DNA of 64,000 nt, from contig NZ_CP085193.1 of the NCBI RefSeq assembly GCF_024298965.1, positions 3,348,001 through 3,412,000 on the forward strand, in the 5' to 3' direction. Positions 10,328 through 18,230 of this stretch are shown here, one piece after another. The position numbers and the translations under genes are program-made. The stretch's first letter is position 1. Every line of letters starts with the position of its first letter. This DNA is from Streptomyces rapamycinicus NRRL 5491 (GTDB taxonomy: Bacteria > Actinomycetota > Actinomycetes > Streptomycetales > Streptomycetaceae). The notes under the pieces are model-generated. The model saw only the letters and a program-made list of their open reading frames with translations, did no database searches and was not told the DNA's origin.

Positions 10328-10436
10328 GCCCAACCCTTCTGTGACAAGGAGTCGTTCGGCCGACCGGACATCAGAGCACAAAAACCGAGGTGATTGTAAC
10401 CATGTTCGAAGGTTTTCGGGGGTCCGCTTTTTGCTC

Positions 10437-10475
10437 TCCGTGGCCGCCCGCCGATAGTCGACGGGCGGCCACGGA
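10437..10475. terminator. Strong hairpin terminator after the pyrimidine operon
   Basis: A perfect 14-bp stem (TCCGTGGCCGCCCG and its complement) with an 11-nt loop lies between the 3' end of the LLM oxidoreductase gene and the methyltransferase gene's upstream region. No U tract is present, as usual in Streptomyces. It should end the leftward operon and may insulate the next gene. Confidence 0.8.
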
Positions 10476-10543
10476 AACGGAATTCACCCCTCCTTGAGAA
10501 AAGGGCCATGCCTTGCCGGTGCGCGGCAGAGCCGGTGCGGCGA

Positions 10544-11545
10544 TCAGCCGGTGAGCGCGGGGATGACGCGCTCGCCGTACGCGTCGAGCGTGCGCTCCTT
10601 CGCGTCATGCATCGCGTAGACCGCGAACTGGCCGACCCCCAGTTCGCGCAGCCGCTCCAGCTTCTCGATATGCGCCTCGGCCGGGCCCAGCAGACAGAAC
10701 CGGTCCACGATCTCGTCGGGCACGAACGCCGTGTCCGGGTTGCCGGCCCGGCCGTGGTGGGCGTAGTCGTACCCCTGCCGCTCCTTGATGTACGCGGTCA
10801 GGGACTCGGGCACGGCGCCGGAGTGCTCCCCGTAGCGGCCGACCAGGTCGGCCACGTGGTTGCCGACCATGCCGCCGAACCAGCGGCACTGCTCACGGGC
10901 GTGGTCCAGATCGTCCCCGACATACGCGGGGGCGGCCACGCAGATGGTGACCGCGTCCGGATCGCGCCCGGCCTCGGCCGCCGCGGAGCGCACCGCCTTG
11001 ACCATCCACTCCGTCAGGAACGGGTCGGCGAGCTGGAGGATGAAGCCGTCGGCCTTCCGCCCGGCCAGCGCGAGCGCCTTGGGGCCGTACGCCGCCATCC
11101 ACACCGGCAGCCTGCTGTCCTCGATCCAGGGGATCCGCATCGGGCTGCCGTCCACGACGGCCTCCCGGCCCTCCGCGAGATCGCGGATGGCGTCGATGGC
11201 GTCCTCGAGGCGGGCGAGGGTGTTGGGCCTGCGCCCCGCCACCCGCAGCGCGGAGTCGCCACGGCCGATCCCGCAGACGGTGCGGTTGCCGTACATCTCG
11301 TTGAGCGTGGCGAAGGTGGAGGCCGTCACCTCCCAGGTGCGGGTACCCGGATTGGTGACCATGGGGCCGACGATCAGCCGCTCGGTACGGGCCAGGATCT
11401 GGCTGTAGATGACGAACGGCTCCTGCCACAGCACGGCGGAGTCGAACGTCCAGCCGTAGCCGAAGCCATTGCGCTCGGCGCGGCGCATCAGCTCGACGAC
11501 GGCCGACGCGGGTGGATCGGTCTGCAGCACGAGTCCGAAGTCCAT
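10544..11545 (-). CDS. F420-dependent LLM-class oxidoreductase (hydantoinase-operon type)
   Basis: 333 aa, a luciferase-like TIM-barrel protein. Segments such as MDFGLVLQTDPP, LIVGPMVTNPGTRTWEVTASTFATLNEMYG and GIGRGDSALR match F420-binding LLM enzymes, and I believe this is the TIGR03842-type family often found with hydantoinase genes. It would transfer hydride between F420 and an unknown substrate. It is the last gene of the four-gene leftward operon, 14 bp after the dihydropyrimidinase gene. No dihydropyrimidine dehydrogenase is visible, so a redox role on a pyrimidine or dihydropyrimidine is an attractive but unproven idea. The ATG at 11545 is preceded by GGGAGCG. Confidence 0.85.
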   Translation of the reverse strand: MDFGLVLQTDPPASAVVELMRRAERNGFGYGWTFDSAVLWQEPFVIYSQILARTERLIVGPMVTNPGTRTWEVTASTFATLNEMYGNRTVCGIGRGDSALRVAGRRPNTLARLEDAIDAIRDLAEGREAVVDGSPMRIPWIEDSRLPVWMAAYGPKALALAGRKADGFILQLADPFLTEWMVKAVRSAAAEAGRDPDAVTICVAAPAYVGDDLDHAREQCRWFGGMVGNHVADLVGRYGEHSGAVPESLTAYIKERQGYDYAHHGRAGNPDTAFVPDEIVDRFCLLGPAEAHIEKLERLRELGVGQFAVYAMHDAKERTLDAYGERVIPALTG

Positions 11546-11559
11546 GCTCGCTCCCTGGG

Positions 11560-12960
11560 TCAGCTCAGGTACTGACAGGTGTCGCGGATGAGGAACTGGC
11601 CGTGCCCGGCACGTCCGGTGTACTCCCGCCGGTCGATGACGGGCACCCCGCGCGAGAGCACGGTCTCGACCTGCCCGGTGATCTGCTTGCCCTCGTACGC
11701 CGAGTAGTCGACGTCCATGTGGTGGGTCTCGGCGGACAGGGTCTGCCGCGCCTCCGGGTCGTAGACGACGATGTCGGCGTCGGCCCCGGGCGCGATGGTG
11801 CCCTTGCGCGGGTAGAGGCCGAACATCCTGGCCGGGGTGGCGCAGGCGATCTCGATCCAGCGGCGGCGGGAGATATGGCCGTCCACCACGGCCTGGTGGA
11901 GCAGGTCCATCCGGTGCTCCACGCCCGGCATACCGTTGGGGATCTTGGAGAAGTCGCCCCGGCCCAGCTCCTTCTGCCCGGTGAAGCAGAACGGGCAGTG
12001 GTCGGTGGAGACCACCTGGAGGTCGTTGGTCCGCAGCCCCCGCCACAGCGCGGCCTGGTGCTCGACGGGCCGCAGCGGAGTGGAGCAGACGTACTTGGCG
12101 CCCTCGAAGTCCGGTTCGGCGAGGTTGTCCGTGGACAGGAACAGATACTGCGGACAGGTCTCGCCGAAAACCGGAAGCCCCAGGTCACGGGCGCGGGTCA
12201 GCTCCGCGACGGCCTCCTCGGCCGATACGTGGACCACGTACAGCGGGGCGCCTGCCACCCGGGCGAGCTGGATGGCGCGATGGGTCGCCTCCGACTCCAG
12301 CAGCGCCTTACGGACCTCACCGTGGTAGCGGGGATCGGTCCTGCCCTCGGCCAGCGCCTGCTCCACCAGGACGTCGATGGCGATGCCGTTCTCGGCGTGC
12401 ATCATGATCAGCCCGCCGTTGCCGGAGGCGCGCTGCATGGCCCGCAGGATCTGCCCGTCGTCGCTGTAGAAGACCCCCGGATAGGCCATGAACAGCTTGA
12501 AGCTGCTCACGCCCTCCCCCACCAGGAGATCCATCTCCTTGAGGGTGCTCTCGTTCACATCGGAGAGGATCATGTGGAAGCCGTAGTCGATGGCGCAGTT
12601 GCCGCGCGCCTTGAGGTGCCAGGCGTCCAGCCCCTCGCGCAGGGCGTGGCCCACCGTCTGGATGGCGAAGTCCACGATGGTGGTGGTGCCGCCCCAGGCC
12701 GCCGCCCGGGTGCCGGTCTCGAAGGTGTCGGAGGCGAACGTGCCGCCGAACGGCATCTCCATATGGGTGTGCCCGTCGACCCCGCCCGGGATGACGTACT
12801 TGCCGGTGGCGTCGATCGTACGGTCGGCGGTCCAGCCCTGGGCCCACTCGCCGCCGGGCGCGGCGAGTGCGGCGACCTTGCCGTCCTCGATCAGCACATC
12901 GGCCGGGGTCTCCTCGGCGGCGGTGACGACCAGCCCGCCGCGGATCACGGTACGGGTCAT
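11560..12960 (-). CDS. hydA: Dihydropyrimidinase / D-hydantoinase
   Basis: 466 aa, a cyclic amidohydrolase with a binuclear metal site. The metal motif GHTHMEMPFGG puts His64 and His66 on the first strand; Lys155 in VSSFKLFMAYPG is the expected carbamylated lysine; later metal ligands sit in MHAEN, VVHVSAEE and STDHCPF. It would hydrolyse 5,6-dihydrouracil or dihydrothymine to N-carbamoyl-beta-amino acids. Its ATG overlaps the aminotransferase stop by one base (TGATG), indicating translational coupling. Downstream is the LLM oxidoreductase gene, upstream the nitrilase and aminotransferase. The family call is very firm; a preference for hydantoins cannot be excluded. Confidence 0.93.
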   Translation of the reverse strand: MTRTVIRGGLVVTAAEETPADVLIEDGKVAALAAPGGEWAQGWTADRTIDATGKYVIPGGVDGHTHMEMPFGGTFASDTFETGTRAAAWGGTTTIVDFAIQTVGHALREGLDAWHLKARGNCAIDYGFHMILSDVNESTLKEMDLLVGEGVSSFKLFMAYPGVFYSDDGQILRAMQRASGNGGLIMMHAENGIAIDVLVEQALAEGRTDPRYHGEVRKALLESEATHRAIQLARVAGAPLYVVHVSAEEAVAELTRARDLGLPVFGETCPQYLFLSTDNLAEPDFEGAKYVCSTPLRPVEHQAALWRGLRTNDLQVVSTDHCPFCFTGQKELGRGDFSKIPNGMPGVEHRMDLLHQAVVDGHISRRRWIEIACATPARMFGLYPRKGTIAPGADADIVVYDPEARQTLSAETHHMDVDYSAYEGKQITGQVETVLSRGVPVIDRREYTGRAGHGQFLIRDTCQYLS

Positions 12961-14312
12961 CAGCTCGCGCTCCTTCCGGACCAGGTGGTCTCCAGGGCGG
13001 ACTTGAGGGCGGCCTCGAGGATCTCCGCGCCCTCCTCGGCCTCGGCGACGGTGAGGCTGAGCGGCGGGGCGATCCGCAGCACGCTGCTGTTGTGCCCGCC
13101 GCCCTTGCCGATGAGCAGCCCGCCCTCCCGGGCGGCCTCCAGCACGGCGGACGCGCCCTCCGGGGACGGTTCGCCGGTGCCCGGGTCCACCAGCTCGATG
13201 CCGATCATCAGCCCCCGGCCGCGGACCTCGCGCACACCGTCCAGACCGGCGCAGGCGGCGCGCAGCCGCTCGATCAGCAGTCCGCCGACCCGGCGGGCGT
13301 TGCCCTGGAGATCGTGTTCGACCAGGTGGTTGAGGTTGGCCAGACCGGCGGCCATGGTGATGGGGCTGCCGCCGAAGGTGGAGATGGAGTTGGCGCCCAG
13401 GCAGTTCATGACCTCGGCGCGGGCGACGACACCGCCGATCGACATGCCGTTGCCGATGCCCTTGGCGAAGGTGAGGATGTCGGGCGGCCCGGAGCCGTCG
13501 TGCGCCTGCCAGCCCCAGAAGTGGTCGCCGCTGCGGCCCCAGCCGGTCTGCACCTCATCGGTGATCCACAGGATGCCGTGCCGGTCGAGCACCTCGCGGA
13601 AGGCGGCGAACAGCCCGTCGGGCGGGGAGGTGAAGCCGCCGACGCCCTGGATCGGCTCGGCGATCAGCGCGGCGACATTGCCGTGCGCCTGGCCGAGTAC
13701 GTCCTCCAGGTCGGCCACGCACGCCTTGATGAACTCGCCGTCCGACAGCCCGGCGAACGGTCCCCGGGTGCGCACCGCGCCGTGTACGTACAGCGTCTGC
13801 AGCGGGGACAGGCTGGTCGGCGACCAGCCGCGGTTGCCGGTGATGCCGACGGCCGAGAAGGAGCGGCCGTGGTAGCTGTTGCGCATCGCCAGGATCTGGT
13901 TGGAGCGGCGGTACGTCGTGGCGAGCAGCAGGGCCGTGTCGTTGGCCTCGGTGCCGGAGGTGGTGAAGAAGACCCGCGCGTCCGGGATGCCGGACAGCGC
14001 GGCGACCCGCTCGGCCAGGTCGACCATGGGCCGGTCGAGGTAGAGCGTGGAGGTGTGCAGGATCCGGCCGGCCTGCTCGCTGATCGCCTTGGTGACCTCG
14101 GGGAGGGCATGGGCGGTCATCGTGGTGAGGATGCCGCCGAAGAAGTCGAGGTAGCGGTTGCCCTCGGCGTCCCAGACATGGCGTCCCTCGCCGTGGGTGA
14201 TCTCGATGGGGCGCTGGTAGTAGACGGCGAGCCAGTCGGGGAGTACGGCCTGGTGGCGGGCGTGGAGGGTGGCGTGGGGACCGCTCTTGGCGTCGTTGAT
14301 GTCGCTGCTCAC
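12960..14312 (-). CDS. Class III (omega) PLP aminotransferase, beta-alanine type
   Basis: 450 aa. Class-III features are clear: the SGTEANDTALLLA PLP-phosphate region, YHGRSF, LIAEPIQGVGG, ITDEVQTGWGRSG with the PLP-ring Asp, and LTFAKGIGNG with the Schiff-base lysine. Operon context points to transamination of beta-alanine or beta-aminoisobutyrate made by the ureidopropionase next door, giving malonate semialdehyde or its methyl form. The GTG at 14312 overlaps the nitrilase stop as GTGA, which favours this start over an upstream one. Alanine-glyoxylate aminotransferase is the main alternative annotation. Confidence 0.88.
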   Translation of the reverse strand: MSSDINDAKSGPHATLHARHQAVLPDWLAVYYQRPIEITHGEGRHVWDAEGNRYLDFFGGILTTMTAHALPEVTKAISEQAGRILHTSTLYLDRPMVDLAERVAALSGIPDARVFFTTSGTEANDTALLLATTYRRSNQILAMRNSYHGRSFSAVGITGNRGWSPTSLSPLQTLYVHGAVRTRGPFAGLSDGEFIKACVADLEDVLGQAHGNVAALIAEPIQGVGGFTSPPDGLFAAFREVLDRHGILWITDEVQTGWGRSGDHFWGWQAHDGSGPPDILTFAKGIGNGMSIGGVVARAEVMNCLGANSISTFGGSPITMAAGLANLNHLVEHDLQGNARRVGGLLIERLRAACAGLDGVREVRGRGLMIGIELVDPGTGEPSPEGASAVLEAAREGGLLIGKGGGHNSSVLRIAPPLSLTVAEAEEGAEILEAALKSALETTWSGRSAS

Positions 14313-15151
14313 GGCTGCACCAGCCCCTCGTAGGCGTCGGGCCGCCGGTCCCGGTAGAACGCCCACTGCTGGCGCACCTCGTCGATCAGGCCGAAGTCGA
14401 GGTCGCGGACGATCAGCTCCTCCTCCTTGTCACTGGCCACATCGCCGACGAACTGGCCGCGCGGATCGACGAAGTAGCTGGTGCCGTAGAAGTCGTTGTC
14501 GCCGTACTCCTCGGTGCCGACGCGGTTGATCGCGGCGATGAAGTACTCGTTGGCGACGGCGGCGGCGGGCTGCTCCAGCTGCCAGAGGTAGGCCGACAGG
14601 CCACGGGAGGTGGCCGAGGGGTTGTAGACCAGCTGTGCCCCGGCCAGGCCCAGCTCGCGCCAGCCCTCGGGGAAGTGGCGGTCGTAGCAGATGTACACCC
14701 CGACCTTGCCCACGGCGGTGTCGAACACCGGCCAGCCCACGTTTCCCGGCTTGAAGTAGTACTTCTCCCAGAACCCCTTGACCTGCGGGATGTGGTGCTT
14801 GCGGTACTTGCCGAGATAGCTGCCGTCCGCGTCGATCACGGCGGCCGTGTTGTAGTAGAAGCCGGATTGCTCGAGCTCGAAGACGGGGACGACGATCACC
14901 ATCCCGGTCTCCCGGGCCAGCTCCCGCATCCGCCGCACGGTCGGCCCGTCCGGCACCGCCTCCGCCCACCGGTAGTGTTCCGCCTCCTGCACCTGGCAGA
15001 AGTACGGCGCGTTGAACACCTCCTGGAAGCCGATCACCTTGGCGCCCTGAGCGGCCGCCTGCCGGGCGTATTCCTCATGCTTCGCGATCATCGATTCGGT
15101 ATCGCCGGTCCAGGTGGCCTGGACGAGAGCGGCACGTACGAGGTTGGCCAT
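14309..15151 (-). CDS. Nitrilase-superfamily amidohydrolase, probable beta-ureidopropionase
   Basis: 280 aa. The catalytic triad is visible: Glu44 (GFQEVF), Lys118 (GKYRKHHIP) and Cys155 (VYICYDRHFPEG). The NxFYGTSYFVDPRG region and overall length fit N-carbamoyl-beta-alanine amidohydrolases, which release CO2, NH3 and beta-alanine. It is the first gene of the pyrimidine-type operon, with GAGGAG seven bases before the ATG, a good promoter upstream, and a GTGA overlap into the aminotransferase. N-carbamoylputrescine amidase is a close relative, but the dihydropyrimidinase partner favours the pyrimidine role. Confidence 0.88.
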   Translation of the reverse strand: MANLVRAALVQATWTGDTESMIAKHEEYARQAAAQGAKVIGFQEVFNAPYFCQVQEAEHYRWAEAVPDGPTVRRMRELARETGMVIVVPVFELEQSGFYYNTAAVIDADGSYLGKYRKHHIPQVKGFWEKYYFKPGNVGWPVFDTAVGKVGVYICYDRHFPEGWRELGLAGAQLVYNPSATSRGLSAYLWQLEQPAAAVANEYFIAAINRVGTEEYGDNDFYGTSYFVDPRGQFVGDVASDKEEELIVRDLDFGLIDEVRQQWAFYRDRRPDAYEGLVQP

Positions 15152-15172
15152 GATCAGCTCCTCAACCTGTGT

Positions 15173-15184
15173 CTACGCACGTAG
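15173..15184. promoter_or_regulatory. Palindromic operator candidate at the nitrilase operon
   Basis: CTACG and CGTAG arms around a 2-bp centre form an inverted repeat 22 bp upstream of the nitrilase ATG, in the probable 5' leader just downstream of the promoter. The position suits a repressor site, but no regulator is encoded next to the operon. Confidence 0.4.
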
Positions 15185-15201
15185 AATCCGGGCTGTGAAG
15201 A

Positions 15202-15230
15202 ACGTAAGAGCGCACTGACCACTCTGGCAA
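15202..15230 (-). promoter_or_regulatory. Promoter of the pyrimidine-catabolic operon
   Basis: Read leftward, TTGCCA (15225-15230), a 17-bp spacer and TTACGT (15202-15207) form a plausible vegetative sigma-70 promoter. The start of transcription would fall near 15195, giving a leader of about 45 nt that contains the palindrome at 15173-15184. Confidence 0.5.
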
Positions 15231-15299
15231 TACCGCCGCCGTTACTCAACGAAGACGATCACGTTTCGTGTTTTATCGGGTCTGGGATTCGGGTGGCAG

Positions 15300-15765
15300 C
15301 GGGGCGCGGGGTGGGTCGCTCGGGCTTCTCGGCTCGGTCGGGTGCGGGTTTCGTCTCGCGCCTTCGGCGCATTTTGAGCAGCGGGGCAGCGGGGTGGGGG
15401 GCGCGGAGCCGCCGCCGGGCGCCGGGCCGGTGGGTGCGGGCGCCGGTGGCGGCGTCTGTGCCCGGGAGCTGGGGCCGATGCCGGACTGACGGCTCCTCCG
15501 GGTATCCCTCGAAAAAACGCTTGATCTGAAGCAACTAATTGGTCAAGCGTTTTCGAGAGGGGTACCCCAACCCCTCCCGCTGTCCGGTACTGCCCCCAGC
15601 CCTCGACCGGGGAAGCCGCCCCGGCTGCCACGCCCACCGGCCCGGCGCCCGGCGATGGCGCCGCGCCCCACCACCCCCGCCCCCGCTGCTCAAATGCGCC
15701 GGAGGCGCGAGACGAAACCCGCACCCGACCGAGCCGGCCAGGCAGAACGACCCCCGCCCTCACGC
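15300..15765. repeat. Long imperfect inverted repeat, two arms of about 225 bp
   Basis: The left arm (about 15300-15530) and right arm (about 15540-15765) are inverted, imperfect copies of each other. The innermost arms pair GGGTATCCCTCGAAAA..CGCTTGATC with its counterpart around 15545-15572, leaving a loop of about 15-18 nt. The outer arms share GCTCGGTCGGGTGCGGGTTT (left) and its complement near 15715-15735. The element fills the 620-bp gap between the 610-aa gene and the nitrilase operon. No credible gene lies in it. Each arm resembles the dispersed intergenic sequences of Streptomyces, so it may be an inverted duplication or MITE-like element acting as a terminator. Confidence 0.7.
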
Positions 15766-15770
15766 GAGCG

Positions 15771-17603
15771 TCACGCGAGGCCGGGGACGCCCGGCAGGCG
15801 CGCGGTGCGGAGGGCGTGGGCCAGATCGTGGTGGGTGCTGGAGGAGACCTCGGCGGCCGCGTCGAGCAGCAGGGGCACCAGCGTGGCGGGGTCCTCGGCC
15901 CCCGCTCGTGCCGCGTCCTCCGGTGTACGGGCCCGTACGAGCGCTTCCAGCAGGAACGCGGCCCTGCTCGGGGCGCCCGCCGCGAGGAGCGCCTTCGCGG
16001 TGTGGGCCACCTCGGGGACGGGGCGCGAGACGCTCTGCCGTAGCAGCACCTCGCCGTCGGCCGCGCGGTCCGCCGCGACCAGCGCCTCGGCGGCCGCTGC
16101 GAGCTGTGCGGGCGGCAGGCACGCCGTCTCCCACAGCAGCGTGGACACATCGGCTCCGAGTCCGGCTCGCTCCAGTTCCTCCGCGAGCACCGGCAGCCGC
16201 GCGGCGGGCCAGACGGCGGCCTCGTACAGCACGACATGGGCCTCGCCTGAGCGGCCCTCCGCCCGGAGTCGGCCCAGCCGCGCGACCGCCTCCTGGGCGG
16301 CACGCCGCGCCGCCGCGCGCTCCGCCGCCTCGCGGGCAAGCCGCCGCCCGTCGTCCGCCACCCTGTCCCGCCTACGACGCTTGCCACCGTCCTCGCCCTC
16401 GTACGCACCTGCGAACCGCGCCCCACGCGGGGTCGCACGGGCCTCGGCTCCGCTCTCCGCCGAGGGAGGCGCGGGCGAGACCGGCCCCTGCACCACTACG
16501 GCGCCGTCGTCCCCGGCCCCGGCGAACCGCGCCCCGCGCGGCCGCGGAGCCGCTTCCGCCTCCTCCACCCCCGCGAACCGCGCCCCGCGCGGCCGAGGTC
16601 GCGCGGGGGCAGGAGCATCCTGGGCGGTGACGGGGCCGGGGGACGCCACCGAGGGCTGGCCGGGCTCGTCGCCCCCGGTGACTGCCGATTCGCGACCGGG
16701 CCCGGCCGACGCCCTGTCGTTCGTAGCCTGTCCAAGGGACGCGGCGCCAGGTCCGGCCGCCTCCGCGGTGCCACCGCCCTCCCGCGCGACGCGCCCGAGC
16801 GACACGACGCCAGGACCGGTGGCCACCCCCGCACCGCCGCCCTCTCCCGCGGCACGCCCGAGCGACACGACGCCAGGACCGGTGGCCACCCCCGCACCGC
16901 CGCCCTCCCGCGCGGCGTACCCAAGTGGCGCGACGCCGGGGCCGGTGGCCGCCCCTGCCGTGCCGCCGCCCTCCCCTTCGTACGCCACCGCGAATCCCCC
17001 CGCCCCCTGCGGGTGCTCTCCCCGACCGGCCCCGCCCGTCGCGGGCGGGGCCGCACCCGCGAGCGGGCCCCGTGGCGTGGGCTGCGCTGGACGGGACACA
17101 CCCGGAAGCGCTGCCAGGCGGGCGTGTAGTTCTTCCGTGCGGGCGGTGGCGCGCTGATAGTCGTCGTGGGCCCAGGCCAGGTCCGCGGCGAGGCGGTGCC
17201 GGGCGGCCGGGTCCTCGGCGGTGTACAGGGCCGACCGGAGGTCGGCCGCGCGTTGGGCGGCGCCGTGGCGTTGGCGGAGCATGCCGTCCACGCGGTCCCG
17301 GAGGGCCTCGCGGCTGCCGGGCCCGGCGTCGTGGGCAGCGACCGAGGCACGGTAGAGGGCCGCGGCGCGGGACGCCGCCTCCTGGGCGGCCCCGGGGCCG
17401 TGCTGGGCGGAGAGGTCCTGCAGCAGGGACTGGACGAGGTCCCACGGCGGCACCTCATGCCCGTCGAGACAGGCCCGCAGCCCGTCCGGGTCGCGCAGGG
17501 CGAAGACGCCGTACCAGCCCGCCCCCGCGTCCAGCCGTCTCGTCAGCCCCCGCAGATATGTCGCGAACTCCTCGACCTCGGCCGGGAGTTGCCCGCTCGC
17601 CAT
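15771..17603 (-). CDS. Ala/Gly-rich hypothetical protein with internal repeats (UL36-like misname family)
   Basis: 610 aa, no enzyme family recognised. Residues 1-165 form a helical N-terminal domain with heptad-like Ala/Arg/Glu content. Residues 170-430 are low-complexity: a 21-aa unit around ATGPGVVSLGR is repeated three to four times, followed by three copies of PRGARFAG. Residues 440-610 look like a helical-repeat domain (repeated LLxEAxxxPxxxLxxLAEEL-type helices). No signal peptide or membrane segment is seen. Similar Streptomyces proteins are often labelled UL36 only because of low complexity. The ATG at 17603 follows GGGGGAGGGG. It might be a scaffold or regulatory protein, but nothing in the context decides this. 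Confidence 0.7.
   Translation of the reverse strand: MASGQLPAEVEEFATYLRGLTRRLDAGAGWYGVFALRDPDGLRACLDGHEVPPWDLVQSLLQDLSAQHGPGAAQEAASRAAALYRASVAAHDAGPGSREALRDRVDGMLRQRHGAAQRAADLRSALYTAEDPAARHRLAADLAWAHDDYQRATARTEELHARLAALPGVSRPAQPTPRGPLAGAAPPATGGAGRGEHPQGAGGFAVAYEGEGGGTAGAATGPGVAPLGYAAREGGGAGVATGPGVVSLGRAAGEGGGAGVATGPGVVSLGRVAREGGGTAEAAGPGAASLGQATNDRASAGPGRESAVTGGDEPGQPSVASPGPVTAQDAPAPARPRPRGARFAGVEEAEAAPRPRGARFAGAGDDGAVVVQGPVSPAPPSAESGAEARATPRGARFAGAYEGEDGGKRRRRDRVADDGRRLAREAAERAAARRAAQEAVARLGRLRAEGRSGEAHVVLYEAAVWPAARLPVLAEELERAGLGADVSTLLWETACLPPAQLAAAAEALVAADRAADGEVLLRQSVSRPVPEVAHTAKALLAAGAPSRAAFLLEALVRARTPEDAARAGAEDPATLVPLLLDAAAEVSSSTHHDLAHALRTARLPGVPGLA
16720..16975. repeat. 63-bp tandem coding repeats
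   Basis: Within the 610-aa gene, two almost perfect 63-bp copies (starting about 16792 and 16855) are flanked by more degenerate copies, giving in-frame 21-residue protein repeats. The period is a multiple of three, so copy number can change without frameshift. Confidence 0.75.
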
Positions 17604-17722
17604 GGCCACCCCTCCCCCTCGGACGATGGACGATGCACAACCCGAGGCCACGCATTCGACACCCTGCGTGTTACGGGACCGGTTACGGCTGTGCTACGGG
17701 CGCTTTTCCGACTCCGCACACA

Positions 17723-17748
17723 ACAGTCAAACTTGCAAGTTTGACTGT
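17723..17748. promoter_or_regulatory. Perfect 26-bp palindrome, MarR operator
   Basis: A perfect palindrome centred on TTGCAA lies 21 bp before the marR start codon. It covers the probable -35 hexamer TTGCAA (17733-17738); an 18-bp spacer leads to TATGCT (17757-17762). The layout is textbook for autorepression by a dimeric MarR protein. Confidence 0.85.
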
Positions 17749-17768
17749 CGATTTCCTATGCTTCGGCC

Positions 17769-18230
17769 ATGGCCCCGCATGATCAAACGCCCATCGCGGC
17801 CGACCCACGGCCGGAGGAGCTCCTCGCCGTCGACCTCGCCGGTGTCGTCACCCAGCTGATGCGCCGTTTGCGGGCGGCCTCCTCGCAGGGGGCGCTCACC
17901 CCCTCCCAGCGCGCCGTGCTCAGCCGGCTCTACAACGAAGGGCCGACCACCACCGCCGCGCTGGCCCGCGCCGAGCTGGTCCGGCCGCAGTCGATGCGCA
18001 TGATCCTGGCGGCGCTGGAGGAGCAGGACCTGGTGGAGCGGGCCCCGCATCCGACCGACGGACGGCAGGTGGTCTTCTCGAGCACCGAACGGGGGCGGCA
18101 GGCGGTCGCCTCCGTACGGCAGGCCAAGCAGAGCTGGCTGCTGGAGGCGATCGACACCCGCCTCGACGCCGATGAGCGCCGCACCCTCGCCGAAGCCACC
18201 GACCTGCTCAGGCGACTGGTCCAGGAATGA
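17769..18230 (+). CDS. MarR-family transcriptional regulator
   Basis: 153 aa with a winged helix-turn-helix: LTPSQRAVLSRLYNEGP, TTAALARAELVRPQSMRMILAALE as recognition region, and DGRQVVFSSTERGR in the wing. It should repress its own promoter and the co-transcribed MFS exporter until a ligand binds. The exporter ATG overlaps its stop as ATGA. The start codon lies 6 nt after the -10 hexamer and has no Shine-Dalgarno, so the mRNA is probably leaderless. The perfect palindrome upstream is the likely operator. The inducer is unknown, probably a hydrophobic or phenolic compound. Confidence 0.9.
   Translation: MAPHDQTPIAADPRPEELLAVDLAGVVTQLMRRLRAASSQGALTPSQRAVLSRLYNEGPTTTAALARAELVRPQSMRMILAALEEQDLVERAPHPTDGRQVVFSSTERGRQAVASVRQAKQSWLLEAIDTRLDADERRTLAEATDLLRRLVQE

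Noticed and set aside
15242..15770. Open frames in the long inverted repeat
   Set aside because: The frames on both strands are mirror images produced by the inverted repeat and lack ribosome-binding sites and coding bias.
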